A stretch of 64,000 nucleotides of DNA from a virus. The first letter of the stretch is position 1, and the number at the start of each line of letters is the position of its first letter. A program made the position numbers and the translations under genes. This document shows positions 6,887 to 16,276 of the stretch, in pieces. The stretch covers positions 1-64,000 of IMG/VR virus record IMGVR_UViG_3300034060_000588. The stretch is one strand, 5' to 3'. The notes beneath the pieces were generated by a model that saw only the letters and a program-made list of their open reading frames with translations, did not search any database and was not told the DNA's origin.

Positions 6887-8254
6887 ATGCCGTGTAGTAG
6901 TGATTATTGTATTAGTGGGACAAGTTTAGTTTATGATGATACCTATGGTATTTCAGGGACATATAGTGGTTATGATTATTTTACCGGATCAACAAATGGA
7001 TATTTTATATTTTATTCCGGAACAGAAGATAGATGGTGTGTTGCACCAAATTTAGGCGATCCTTGTGAATTGTTTGGTCCTAGTCCAATTACAGACACTT
7101 GTCCGGACTTGTATGATGAATTTTTTAATTCTGGTACTTGTGTGACAACTTCAACAACAACATCACCTTGTATTGGTTTTGATTTTGATGCGGTTTTTGA
7201 TTGTGGTATTCCGCCAACACCAACCCCTTCTGTTACTGTTACACCAACGGTTACGCCAACACCGACGGTTACACCTAGTAATCCTTGTCCTGTTGCTGCA
7301 AGTATTTCGGCTATTAAAACACCGTCACAACCAACGCCAACACCTAGTTTAACACCTACTTTAACACCAGAAATAACAAGACCTTGTAATTTTAGTGGTA
7401 CGGTTCAGTACAATATTGTTGAGGGTTATATTAGATGTGCTAATTCTTCTAAATTTGAAGACTGTTTTACTGGTGAGTATTATTTTACGACTGATATTAT
7501 TTTTGATCAGAATGGTCAGGGTTTAATTGAGAACTATGTTTATGGTGGTTTTGTTGATGGTGTCTCATCTTGTTTTATATTTAGAGGTTTTGTTGAATAT
7601 ATCTCTGGTCCTAGTACGGTGAGTATTACGGCTATATATGGTTCGGCGAATGAGGGTAAATGTATTGATTGTTCTATTATACCATCACAAACACCAACAA
7701 AAACACCGACACCAACGCCAACGCCAACTCAAACATTACCTAAAAATAATTGTTTCTATTATGAAATTAATAATTATTCCGAATTATTTCAAGAATATAA
7801 TTATGTTAATTGTGATGGTATTACAGTTTCACCACAACCTTTACCACAAAAACAAGCAATAAGAATTTGTGCAAGTGCATTACCAACAGTATTTTCACCA
7901 TCTATGGTTATTACTAATTTAGGTCCTTGTCCAACACCGACACCAACACCAACAAAAACACCAACACCTACCCCATCGACATCACAACCAGTAATTTATA
8001 CTTGGTTCTATACTTTAGTGCCAAGCACAAACAGTACTTTAGCTTGTTTATCAACCGTAAGTGGATTTGTTTTATATACAGATATACCTTCATTGGTAAT
8101 TGGTGATATTTTATATACCGATCCGGCCTTAACAATACCATTTACAGGTGTTGGGTTGTGGTATAAAGTAGAACGTGATTGTATTTCTTGTTCTGATAAT
8201 TATGCAGTTCAGGTTGATGGTACTGGAAATATTTTAGATATAGTGAGTTGTTAA
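6887..8254 (+). CDS. modular Cys-rich appendage protein with Pro/Thr linkers
   Basis: A 455-residue protein made of small Cys-rich domains joined by low-complexity linkers of the TPTPTPT type at about 107-161, 264-284 and 347-367. The domain at about 288-345 (NNCFYYEINNYSELFQEY onward, with C-x-I-C near its end) matches a module in the 759-residue protein at 10659-12938. The last domain (VIGDILYTDPALTIPF and the C-terminal GNILDIVSC) looks like short repeats often seen in phage adhesins of Bacteroidota. There is no signal peptide or anchor, as expected for a virion protein assembled inside the cell. The start is 1 base after the previous stop. Probably a tail-fibre or tip component; direct homology is not recognised. 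Confidence 0.7.
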   Translation: MPCSSDYCISGTSLVYDDTYGISGTYSGYDYFTGSTNGYFIFYSGTEDRWCVAPNLGDPCELFGPSPITDTCPDLYDEFFNSGTCVTTSTTTSPCIGFDFDAVFDCGIPPTPTPSVTVTPTVTPTPTVTPSNPCPVAASISAIKTPSQPTPTPSLTPTLTPEITRPCNFSGTVQYNIVEGYIRCANSSKFEDCFTGEYYFTTDIIFDQNGQGLIENYVYGGFVDGVSSCFIFRGFVEYISGPSTVSITAIYGSANEGKCIDCSIIPSQTPTKTPTPTPTPTQTLPKNNCFYYEINNYSELFQEYNYVNCDGITVSPQPLPQKQAIRICASALPTVFSPSMVITNLGPCPTPTPTPTKTPTPTPSTSQPVIYTWFYTLVPSTNSTLACLSTVSGFVLYTDIPSLVIGDILYTDPALTIPFTGVGLWYKVERDCISCSDNYAVQVDGTGNILDIVSC

Positions 8255-8255
8255 T

Positions 8256-8561
8256 ATGCAAACAATAACAATAAATTCAATTATAGGGGTAACACCACCA
8301 TATAATGTATATGCTTGTAATGTCTATGGTAATCTATGTGTGTTATTGGCAACAATTATAAGTCCGGTACCACCACAAATTATACTTAATATTCCACCAC
8401 CATATGAAACGGCACCAGCTTTAGGTATAAAAATTGTTTCATCTGTCGACGATTGTGAAGATTTACATATATTATATTGTGAATCTTTAAGTGATTTTAA
8501 ATTATTTCAAGACACATTTCAATTTTATTTTCAAGATGGTTTTATTTATGAATTTCAGTAA
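8256..8561 (+). CDS. small virion-type protein, 101 aa, paralog of 6664-6885
   Basis: Shares the N-terminal TITIN-x2-I-G motif and the paired cysteines of the 73-residue protein at the start of this cluster, but has a longer C-terminus rich in Phe and Asp (DFKLFQDTFQFYFQDGF). It starts 1 base after the previous stop. It is likely structural. No recognised domain. Confidence 0.65.
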   Translation: MQTITINSIIGVTPPYNVYACNVYGNLCVLLATIISPVPPQIILNIPPPYETAPALGIKIVSSVDDCEDLHILYCESLSDFKLFQDTFQFYFQDGFIYEFQ

Positions 8562-8580
8562 TATTTATTAAAAAAAAGAA

Positions 8581-9615
8581 ATGGCGTTATTAACAGATAG
8601 AGTATTAGCAACTGGTGTTACGTTAAGTGATTACATTCACGTTGTAATACCGTCGGATATTTCACAAAATCCGGCTGGATCCTCATATAAAGCAACCGTT
8701 AGCCAAGTAGCTGATGTTTTTTCAAATTTATTTGTTAATCAAAGTGGTGATACAATGACAGGACCATTAATTGTTCCAACAATATCAGCAACAACCTATC
8801 AAAATTTACCTATTGGTCCAGACACATATGTTACTGGTTACACCTATAGTAGTAATACCTTTACAATAAAACAAAATAATGGTCAACCAAATTTAACAAC
8901 AACAATAAACATTGTAACAGGATGGACGGTTAATGGTAATTTAACAGTAACAGGTAATACTTCATTACAATCAACAACGGCCTCAACCTTAAACTTATCA
9001 TCAGTACCAACAACAGACGTACAATTGGTTGCACAATATTTAACAAGGGATTCGGCAACAGGGGAGGTTAAAACTAAAATAATTTCTGGTCCGGCGGCGT
9101 ATGGTTTATTTGCTCAAACGGGTGATAGTGCGGTGGTGTCAGCAACCACAACACCAACAACAATAATAGATGGTGGTGTTGGGACATTAACAGTTCCAGC
9201 AAATGGATTTACTGCGGGTGATAGTTTTCTAGCAAAACTTGGGGGTGTATTATCATCAAAGGCAAATGATGATTTAACAATTATTGTTTCTAGTAATGGA
9301 GTAACTTTAGTTAGTAGTGGTCCTATTAATATGCCGAATATTACAGTGCTTAATCCTAGTGTTTGGTTAATGGAAGTAACTTTTACGATTAGAAAGATTG
9401 GTGGTACGGGTATTGGTTCTATAGTATCTTTGGGTAATTTTACTTGGGGTAACACCACTTCGGGAGCCCAAGAAGGTTTTGGGTTTAATGATGTGAATAG
9501 TACCACCTTTAATACTACGATTTCAAATGTGTTAGATATAAAAGTACAATGGAATACTACGGATCCTCAAAACAGAATATATTCTGATGTATTCGTATTA
9601 ACTAAAACATTTTAA
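8581..9615 (+). CDS. tail fibre protein
   Basis: A 344-residue fibre. The N-terminal 50 residues (SDYIHVVIPSDISQNP and so on) resemble the particle-attachment region of many phage fibres and that of the 216-residue protein at 34400-35050. They are followed by NQSGDTMTGPLIVP (about 58-71), a hallmark of phage fibre shafts, then a T/S/N-rich shaft with short repeats (VTGNTSLQSTTAST), and a beta-rich C-terminal domain of about 170 residues that looks jelly-roll-like. No peptidase S74 chaperone is visible. AATATTTATTA lies 10 bases upstream of the ATG, and the leader is very A-rich without a Shine-Dalgarno site, as is usual in Bacteroidota. Confidence 0.75.
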   Translation: MALLTDRVLATGVTLSDYIHVVIPSDISQNPAGSSYKATVSQVADVFSNLFVNQSGDTMTGPLIVPTISATTYQNLPIGPDTYVTGYTYSSNTFTIKQNNGQPNLTTTINIVTGWTVNGNLTVTGNTSLQSTTASTLNLSSVPTTDVQLVAQYLTRDSATGEVKTKIISGPAAYGLFAQTGDSAVVSATTTPTTIIDGGVGTLTVPANGFTAGDSFLAKLGGVLSSKANDDLTIIVSSNGVTLVSSGPINMPNITVLNPSVWLMEVTFTIRKIGGTGIGSIVSLGNFTWGNTTSGAQEGFGFNDVNSTTFNTTISNVLDIKVQWNTTDPQNRIYSDVFVLTKTF

Positions 9616-9650
9616 ATTCACTTTAAAGATTTTAACAATATATTTTCAAT

Positions 9651-10628
9651 ATGAAAGATATTGTATTTGTAACCGCACAACCAGATGTTCCTTACTTTCA
9701 TTGGCAAATTAAACTTTATGTTCATAATTTCATAGAAAAAGGAATTAAACCAAAACAGATACACGTTTTATTAGCACTTGTTCACGGAAAAACCGAACCA
9801 ACTTCTGGTGCAACGGAATTATTAAATATGGGTATTAATGTTCATTTCTACCAAGATTTAAGAAGTATAAAATCATATATACCAAGTATAAAACCATATC
9901 TTATTTCTAAATGGTTAGAAGAATTTCCTCAATATGGAAAATGTTTTTTTCTTCACGATGCTGACATAATCTTTAGAGAGTTACCAGATTTTAATAATTT
10001 AATGAACGATGATATTTGTTATTTATCAGACACAATTGGTTACATTGGTTATAACTACATAATAGATTGTTGTAGGAGATACGAGAAAAACCACCCAAAT
10101 TCTGAAAAAAACCAACTTTTAAATGAAATGGCCTCTGTTATTGGTATTGATCCGATCACAATAAAAATAAACCAGAAAAATTCTGGTGGTGGTCAATACA
10201 TAATTAAAAATACAGATAATAAACTTTGGGAAAAAATTTATGAAGATTGTTCACCATTATACAAACAAATGTTGACCTATCAAAGAAGGTTTCCAATCAA
10301 TCCTGGTCAAATTCAATTCTGGACAGCGGAAATGTGGTCGTTAATATGGAATTTGTGGTTATTCAATTTTGAAACTAGGATTACACCTGAATTAGATTTT
10401 TCTTGGGCTACGGATAATTTAGACAAATATAACACAAAACCAATATTACATATGGCTGGTGTTACTGAAGATTTAAAAGATAAAAAATTTTTCAAGGGTG
10501 GATATATTAATACCGACCCAATTCAATCTTTAAGAGATAACCCAAGTCACTTTGACTACGTTGAAGAAAATAGTTCTACAATCAAATACATAGAAGTTAT
10601 GAAATCTTTTATAAAAAATGAAAAATGA
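9651..10628 (+). CDS. putative glycosyltransferase (GT-A-like)
   Basis: A 325-residue cytosolic-looking enzyme beginning MKDIVFVTAQPDVPYFHWQI. A D-x-D motif in FFLHDADIIFRELP (about 103-105) is followed by a GGGQYIIK segment and a conserved-looking W/H-rich C-terminal part (ILHMAGVTED), the arrangement seen in GT-A fold nucleotide-sugar-dependent transferases. The acceptor and sugar are unknown. Being embedded among fibre genes suggests it glycosylates the virion appendages or another virion protein, but it could also modify host glycans; this is inference. It is flanked by fibre genes on the same strand with gaps of about 30 bases. Confidence 0.6.
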   Translation: MKDIVFVTAQPDVPYFHWQIKLYVHNFIEKGIKPKQIHVLLALVHGKTEPTSGATELLNMGINVHFYQDLRSIKSYIPSIKPYLISKWLEEFPQYGKCFFLHDADIIFRELPDFNNLMNDDICYLSDTIGYIGYNYIIDCCRRYEKNHPNSEKNQLLNEMASVIGIDPITIKINQKNSGGGQYIIKNTDNKLWEKIYEDCSPLYKQMLTYQRRFPINPGQIQFWTAEMWSLIWNLWLFNFETRITPELDFSWATDNLDKYNTKPILHMAGVTEDLKDKKFFKGGYINTDPIQSLRDNPSHFDYVEENSSTIKYIEVMKSFIKNEK

Positions 10629-10658
10629 ATTATTTATTAAATATAATATCAAATATTA

Positions 10659-12938
10659 ATGAGCACTTGTTATACTAATTGTAGTATTGTTTTAATTACC
10701 AACACAGGTGAAACCCAATCTGTTGTAAATTTTATTGATTGTAGTGGTTCCACAATTGAGGTCTATGTTGACCCTAACGATTCCTATTATATAAATTATT
10801 GTGGTGATTTTCCTTTTAGTGGTGAAAATATTGATTTTCAAACAGAGAGTACTTCATTTGATATTTATGTTTTTGAAGATTGTTGTTCCAAACCAAACGT
10901 CTTTTACACGTTTTTAAATTCGGATATTGGTAGTGGTTTAACAGTTGGTGATGTAGTATATTTTAGTGAAGTAATACCTTCGGATAATACAATTGAGCCT
11001 AAATCTGGTTGTTTTAAAGTTGCTAACATTGAGGCTGATATTAGTCTAGTGACTGGGTTTACACAACCTTATTTTTCTGTTTTACATATTGATACATATT
11101 ATACCTCTATATTTCCATGTCAAAATTGTCTTACAACACATCCTTGTCCAACAGATTGTTATAGCCTATATAGTTGTACTGGATCTTTTACAAATGTCAT
11201 AAGTAAATTACCAGATTTGTCTGGTTATACAAATGGTTTTGTTAGTTTAGACGTTTTAACACCTTCTGTTTCTGGTAATAATATCTGTTTTTATGTTACA
11301 TATCTTGGTGTTCAAAGCTGTGTTGAGACTTATGATCTAGAATTAAGTGAAGCCCCAGAATGTGATTGTAATTGTCTTTGTTATCAATTCAATACAAATA
11401 ATTATCAATTAGAAACAACATATGTTGATTGTAATAACGAATTTAATATTGTTAATTTTGATACATATAGTAATGTTAGAATTTGTAGTAAAATAAGACC
11501 TTATTTTAACACACAGTTACCAATTGGTTATAAACTGGGTGGTTATTGTGTTAATAATAATTGTCCTGAAGTAATAGTACCAAACATCCAACCAGTAAAT
11601 GAATGTGACGTTTTAACGTTATTTCCGTTATATGTTGAGTGTGTTAATGAGCTTCCTAGTGATAGATTTTCATTTGACGGCTCGGTTTCTTTAATAATAA
11701 CCGGTGGTACGCCACCATATGTTATAACTTGGGATACTGGTAGTGTTTCACAATCTATAAACGACCTAGATTTTGGGTCTTATACCGCAACAGTCGTTGA
11801 TTATTATGGTGATTTTAGTGCAACAACAACTTGTGTTTTAAGTTCAACAACGACAACAACGTCAACAACAACATTACCACCACAACCGGAACAATATACT
11901 AATTTATGTTTCTATATTGATTTTACAAACCCACAAATACCGGATAGATATATTGATTTTTCTTTTGCTGGTTATTATAACGATAAACCTTATTGGCAAA
12001 GTCAATTTCCTTTAGATTTTCAAATTGTTTGGGATGATACATTTTCTTTCTGGTTTATTTCCGGACTTACATATGGTCAAATAACAACTTTAAACCCTAG
12101 TTCACCACCACTTACTGGTTGGCAAACTTTTGGGTTTTTACCACCATTTACAACAAATGGTGTTTATGCTTATACCGGATCTTGTAGTCAGATTCCAATT
12201 ACAGATTTACAAATTTTAAAGGGTGATCCCACTTGTGGTTGTGATGGATCAATTACACTTATACCAAGTAATGGTATTCCGCCATATCAATATTCAGTTA
12301 ATGGTGGTAATTCATATACTTCAATACCAATTTTTAACAATTTATGTTCTGGGTTATATCCGGTTCAAGTTTTAGACGCTTCTGGTAATACAATAACATC
12401 ACAAATTACATTACCTCTAACACCTAGTACAAAAACATATACAATATCATTAGTTGTTGATGCAATCACACAAACTTTTGAGGTTTTAGTAAGTCCGGTA
12501 CTTCCCGCTGGTGTTACAATAGACTTTAAATTAGTCCATAACCGATTGTTTCGTAGAGGACCAAATCAAAACAGTGCAACATATACCAATACTTTAACCG
12601 TTTATGTTGGTCCGCCAATTATTTTACCAACACCTTTTGATTCTGATAGTTATATTTATTTGCAGGAAAATTTACCATACCCTTGTGAAGTATACAATAG
12701 GTACACAACTGAAAGTTATTTTGAATGGGATTTAACTATGAGCAGTTTTAATACTGTAACTGGTGGATACTCAAATTCATTTGCTTTTACTTCACCATCA
12801 AGTTGTAATAACGGTAATGGTGATTTTGGGATTTACATAGATCAAGCAAGTATAGTTGGTTGTGAGTGTTGTGAAGTAATCACAATAAACCCTAAATTTA
12901 GAATTTCATCATCTGATGACATAATTTTCGTAGACTAA
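10659..12938 (+). CDS. Cys-rich adhesin with SprB-like repeats
   Basis: A 759-residue modular appendage protein. The N-terminal 300 residues are Cys-rich small domains, including a module (CLCYQFNTNNYQLETTYVDC onward, about 245-300) also present in the 455-residue protein at 6887. Two SprB-type repeats follow: one at about 320-395 with ITGGTPPYVITWDTGS and GSYTATVVDYYG, the other at about 520-590 with NGIPPYQYSVNGG and CSGLYPVQVLDASG. A TTTTTSTTT linker near 400 separates them. The C-terminal 150 residues are beta-rich and unrecognised. SprB repeats belong to gliding and type IX-secreted adhesins of Bacteroidota, so this is likely a host-binding virion protein. No signal peptide. Confidence 0.7.
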   Translation: MSTCYTNCSIVLITNTGETQSVVNFIDCSGSTIEVYVDPNDSYYINYCGDFPFSGENIDFQTESTSFDIYVFEDCCSKPNVFYTFLNSDIGSGLTVGDVVYFSEVIPSDNTIEPKSGCFKVANIEADISLVTGFTQPYFSVLHIDTYYTSIFPCQNCLTTHPCPTDCYSLYSCTGSFTNVISKLPDLSGYTNGFVSLDVLTPSVSGNNICFYVTYLGVQSCVETYDLELSEAPECDCNCLCYQFNTNNYQLETTYVDCNNEFNIVNFDTYSNVRICSKIRPYFNTQLPIGYKLGGYCVNNNCPEVIVPNIQPVNECDVLTLFPLYVECVNELPSDRFSFDGSVSLIITGGTPPYVITWDTGSVSQSINDLDFGSYTATVVDYYGDFSATTTCVLSSTTTTTSTTTLPPQPEQYTNLCFYIDFTNPQIPDRYIDFSFAGYYNDKPYWQSQFPLDFQIVWDDTFSFWFISGLTYGQITTLNPSSPPLTGWQTFGFLPPFTTNGVYAYTGSCSQIPITDLQILKGDPTCGCDGSITLIPSNGIPPYQYSVNGGNSYTSIPIFNNLCSGLYPVQVLDASGNTITSQITLPLTPSTKTYTISLVVDAITQTFEVLVSPVLPAGVTIDFKLVHNRLFRRGPNQNSATYTNTLTVYVGPPIILPTPFDSDSYIYLQENLPYPCEVYNRYTTESYFEWDLTMSSFNTVTGGYSNSFAFTSPSSCNNGNGDFGIYIDQASIVGCECCEVITINPKFRISSSDDIIFVD

Positions 12939-12947
12939 TATTTATCA
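12937..12947 (+). promoter_or_regulatory. AATATTTATCA motif upstream of the 871-residue gene (candidate late promoter)
   Basis: Exact copy of the recurrent motif. It overlaps the stop codon of the preceding gene and ends 4 bases before the ATG at 12952. If it acts as a -10 element the transcript would be nearly leaderless. Confidence 0.4.
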
Positions 12948-12951
12948 TTAA

Positions 12952-15567
12952 ATGGCATATATAATAAAAAATACCGCTGGTTTAGTAAACTCAAGAGTTA
13001 CTGATACTGGGAGACAAAAATTATCACAAGGTAATTTCAATATTTCATATTTTCAAATTGGGGATAGTGAGGTATCATATGATAAATTACCTAGTTTTTA
13101 TAACCAGTCAAATAGTTACGTATTAGAACCTTCGTTTAACCAACAAAATAGTTTTGGTGTACCACAGTCTAACAAACAAAGTGTAAAATACCCTTATTTT
13201 GTTGATGGGATAACTGGAAATACATATGGAATACCCTTTAACGATTCAACAGCTGATCCTGTTTTTAATAGAGCACCACTACGTGGGTTTTTTACCGGAA
13301 ATACGACGGCTAGTACAGTAAATTGGAGTGCGTTAACAAACGATAGTTATGTTATAACGTCAAACTATGTTGTGGATTTAATGTTTATGACTGGATCTAC
13401 TGATGTTGAATTAATTTATATGAGTTGTAACCCAACTAATTATAGAAAGCCTTCGGTTGGTGATATTATTACCTTCTATTACGATGGTTACGCAAAATCT
13501 AACTGTGGGTGTTCAAACTTACCAACACCTACACCAACAAGTTCTCAATTTGCCCCACCAACACCAACTCCTACACCAAGTGCTAGTATACCACAGTATC
13601 CTTGTTTAACTGCATCGCCTACACCGACACCAACGTCAACACCTTGTGTAACGCCGTCATCTAGTGCTGCGTGTCCTGCGCCGCCACCACCTAATTGTAG
13701 TATGTCTATGTTTAGTTGTTTCCCAATTTTAACATACAGAATTGTTGCAGTTTGTGGTGATATAATCACACTTGATAGACCAACCCCAGATTTTAGTTGT
13801 TATATGTTAGATTGTTTTGCTAGAGTATTAATCTACCCTTCTAATATGACACAATTGTATGATAGTTTTACACCAAGACCGCATTGGTGTGATGACGTTA
13901 TAAATTTTGAATCCGTTTGTGATATTGACGAATTTGACGTAAAAATATGGAATATGAACATTCCGTGGACCGAAAGTCCAGCTGGGTTATTTTCAACATT
14001 TTATAAAGATTACACACAATTTGGTTCAATAAATTATATTGGTAGTAAAGAATATTTTGGTTATAATTCAAGTTCTGGTCAGACAGACAGTAGTAGTGTT
14101 TATTATTATAATTCATTTGATCAGAAAATAACTGTAACACCAGAAGAACAAAAGGCGGTTGCAATTATTCACTACACCAACCAAACAATTGATTTCTTTT
14201 ATGGTGAGAAGTTTGCGTTAGAACCTTACGACCCAACAAACCCAAATAATACATCTGGACAAGCTAGAAATTTTAAACTTCATATTCCTTGGATTATGTG
14301 GCATAAAAATCCAGAGTGTTGTTTTGGTGATACTTTTTATGTTGATCCTCCAGGTTTTGATGGGTTAAATTTGTTTACAGTTCACTATCTAACGTCAACT
14401 AAAAATGAAGATATGAATAACCCTGGGATTAGGTATTATCATTTATGGGATACACACCCTAATGATGATGGTTACCCAAGTAGAATTGGTAAAGTCTTCC
14501 CTGATAGTAAAGTTGTTATAATTGACGACGAAGAAATTATCGCGGCAATGTCATATAAGTCAAATAGAAACTGGACTTTAGCAGCACCTCAAGTTTCACT
14601 TACAACACCAAACGTGTGTGACACACAAACGTCACCAATTGGTATTTTGACCGGTTCAAATCAAACTATGTTTGTTACATATAGATTAAGTAATGATTTT
14701 TGTTTTACAAATTCATTACATTGTAATTACTATCAAAATATATCATATAACGAATGTTTTACTGGTGATTCAAAAAATGTTGCTGTAAGATTCGGAAGTG
14801 AGTTTAATTGTTTAGTACAACCATTTGGTTATCCGGTGAGTACTACGACTACATTTCCTCAAAATACGTGTTTTATTCTTACAGAAGATACTTTAGAATT
14901 ATTAGCTGAAAATCTAGATAATTTAATTTGGTGTGAGAATCCAAATTTACTTATGACACCAGAAATTAACTCTTTCTATCAAACTGCTGGTTATTATAGT
15001 GTTGGTTTAACTTCTACCTCAACAACATATTGTCCAACTTGTGATATTTTTAATGGTTTTGTTGCGACAAAATTTGAAGTGTTGGCTCAAGTTGTTGAAA
15101 CTGGTCAAAGACCAGATCCGTCTCAATGGAGGATAATTGATTTTACATCACAAATTGAGAATCAGTTTATAAATGGTTATGTTACCCAAAATTCTTTAAC
15201 GGGATCCACATTTAGTGTAACACCAGATAACTACAATTCAGCACCTATTTACGATTTAAACGATTACATATCACTTACGCCTATTAATTATTCTGGATCA
15301 CAACTAAATTTCGGTGATGAATACTATTTTTACGGATCTTTAGAGACTGATATTCAAGCAACAATATATGAAATGAAATATAAGATAAATCTTAGCGTTA
15401 ATGAATTTAAAACCACATCAAATCCTGGTTGGGTTTCGGGTGCTAAGTCATATATTACGGAAATTGCTTTACTTGATAGTGATAAAGATGTCCTTGTGAT
15501 CTCTAAATTACAGTCACCAGTATTAAGACAGGGTATTCAACAGTTTGTAGTTAAGTTAGATTTTTAA
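12952..15567 (+). CDS. large tail or appendage structural protein with Pro/Thr/Ser linker
   Basis: 871 residues beginning MAYIIKNTAGLVNSRVTDTG. The first 185 residues look like a globular attachment domain (FQIGDSEVSYDKLPSFYN). Residues about 189-246 are a PTPTPTPS-type linker. The rest is a large, Cys-containing, aromatic-rich body, ending with a segment (ITEIALLDSDKDVLVISKL) of the kind found in tail-fibre or collar proteins that carry an alignment strand at the C-terminus. The linker is shared with other proteins of this locus, which suggests module exchange. Exact virion location unknown. Confidence 0.65.
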   Translation: MAYIIKNTAGLVNSRVTDTGRQKLSQGNFNISYFQIGDSEVSYDKLPSFYNQSNSYVLEPSFNQQNSFGVPQSNKQSVKYPYFVDGITGNTYGIPFNDSTADPVFNRAPLRGFFTGNTTASTVNWSALTNDSYVITSNYVVDLMFMTGSTDVELIYMSCNPTNYRKPSVGDIITFYYDGYAKSNCGCSNLPTPTPTSSQFAPPTPTPTPSASIPQYPCLTASPTPTPTSTPCVTPSSSAACPAPPPPNCSMSMFSCFPILTYRIVAVCGDIITLDRPTPDFSCYMLDCFARVLIYPSNMTQLYDSFTPRPHWCDDVINFESVCDIDEFDVKIWNMNIPWTESPAGLFSTFYKDYTQFGSINYIGSKEYFGYNSSSGQTDSSSVYYYNSFDQKITVTPEEQKAVAIIHYTNQTIDFFYGEKFALEPYDPTNPNNTSGQARNFKLHIPWIMWHKNPECCFGDTFYVDPPGFDGLNLFTVHYLTSTKNEDMNNPGIRYYHLWDTHPNDDGYPSRIGKVFPDSKVVIIDDEEIIAAMSYKSNRNWTLAAPQVSLTTPNVCDTQTSPIGILTGSNQTMFVTYRLSNDFCFTNSLHCNYYQNISYNECFTGDSKNVAVRFGSEFNCLVQPFGYPVSTTTTFPQNTCFILTEDTLELLAENLDNLIWCENPNLLMTPEINSFYQTAGYYSVGLTSTSTTYCPTCDIFNGFVATKFEVLAQVVETGQRPDPSQWRIIDFTSQIENQFINGYVTQNSLTGSTFSVTPDNYNSAPIYDLNDYISLTPINYSGSQLNFGDEYYFYGSLETDIQATIYEMKYKINLSVNEFKTTSNPGWVSGAKSYITEIALLDSDKDVLVISKLQSPVLRQGIQQFVVKLDF

Positions 15568-15611
15568 TGTTCATTTTTAGATTAATGGGTTTATATTATT
15601 AAAAAAAGTTT

Positions 15612-16220
15612 ATGACAAAGACTATAAAAAACACACCAAAAGTTTTAGGTTTAGATGTTTCTACAAAAACAATTGGTTGGGCTTTATTTGATGTTAACAA
15701 TCAAGAATTACTAGAGTTAGCACATATTTCACCTAGACCAAAAACGGTTGACGTTGGTGATTGTAAAATGAAGGAGTTGATTTTGAAAAGTGAAATTTTC
15801 AAAACAAAACTTTTACAATATAAAAATTTAGGTGTTATAAAAGTAATCATAGAAGAACCCTTATTAAATTCAAACAACGTATATACGGTACAGACTTTAT
15901 TACGGTTTAATACTCTTATATGTAAAGAAGTTTACGATATTTTAGGAATTATCCCAGATTTTATATCAACTTATAATTCAAGAAAATTTGCTTGGCCAGA
16001 TCTTGTTCAATTAAATGATAAAGGTAAACACGTATTGTTTGGTGGTCTTCCAAAAGATATTGATAAAAAAGTATTAGTTTGGGAAAGGGTTGCTAAAAGA
16101 GAGCCCCAAATTACTTGGCATTATACAAGAAACAATACATTAAAAAAAGAAAATTTTGACCAGACGGATGCTTACACTTGTGTGTTAGGATATATGAATC
16201 AACACGAAATCTGGAAATAA
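15612..16220 (+). CDS. RuvC-like Holliday junction resolvase (RNase H fold)
   Basis: 202 residues with the RNase H-fold signature of RuvC-type resolvases: LGLDVSTKTIGWALF at the N-terminus (catalytic D15), VIIEEPLL near residue 80 (acid two) and FDQTDAYTCVLGY near 182 (final acid). In a T4-like cycle it would resolve branched DNA before packaging, the job done by the unrelated endonuclease VII in T4. It is the last gene of the plus-strand appendage block, 44 bases after a structural gene and directly before a strong terminator, so it is probably expressed late with the structural genes. The upstream TTTATATTATT tract could carry a promoter but is not a clean motif. Confidence 0.75.
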   Translation: MTKTIKNTPKVLGLDVSTKTIGWALFDVNNQELLELAHISPRPKTVDVGDCKMKELILKSEIFKTKLLQYKNLGVIKVIIEEPLLNSNNVYTVQTLLRFNTLICKEVYDILGIIPDFISTYNSRKFAWPDLVQLNDKGKHVLFGGLPKDIDKKVLVWERVAKREPQITWHYTRNNTLKKENFDQTDAYTCVLGYMNQHEIWK

Positions 16221-16245
16221 TATCATCTAAAATAGTGATAATCTG

Positions 16246-16276
16246 AAATATCGTCTTTTTAGACGATATTTTTTTT
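16246..16276 (+). terminator. intrinsic terminator closing the plus-strand block
   Basis: A perfect 11-base-pair stem (16246-16256 with 16261-16271) with a TTTT loop and a following T run to 16276. It separates the converging plus-strand resolvase gene and the minus-strand adhesin gene, whose stop codon lies in the T run. Read from the minus strand it has only a short T tract, so it acts mainly on the plus strand. Confidence 0.85.

Noticed and set aside
9114-9506. Minus-strand ORF of 130 codons
   Set aside because: Antisense to the fibre gene 8581-9615, with no upstream signal and Val/Pro-rich low-complexity sequence.
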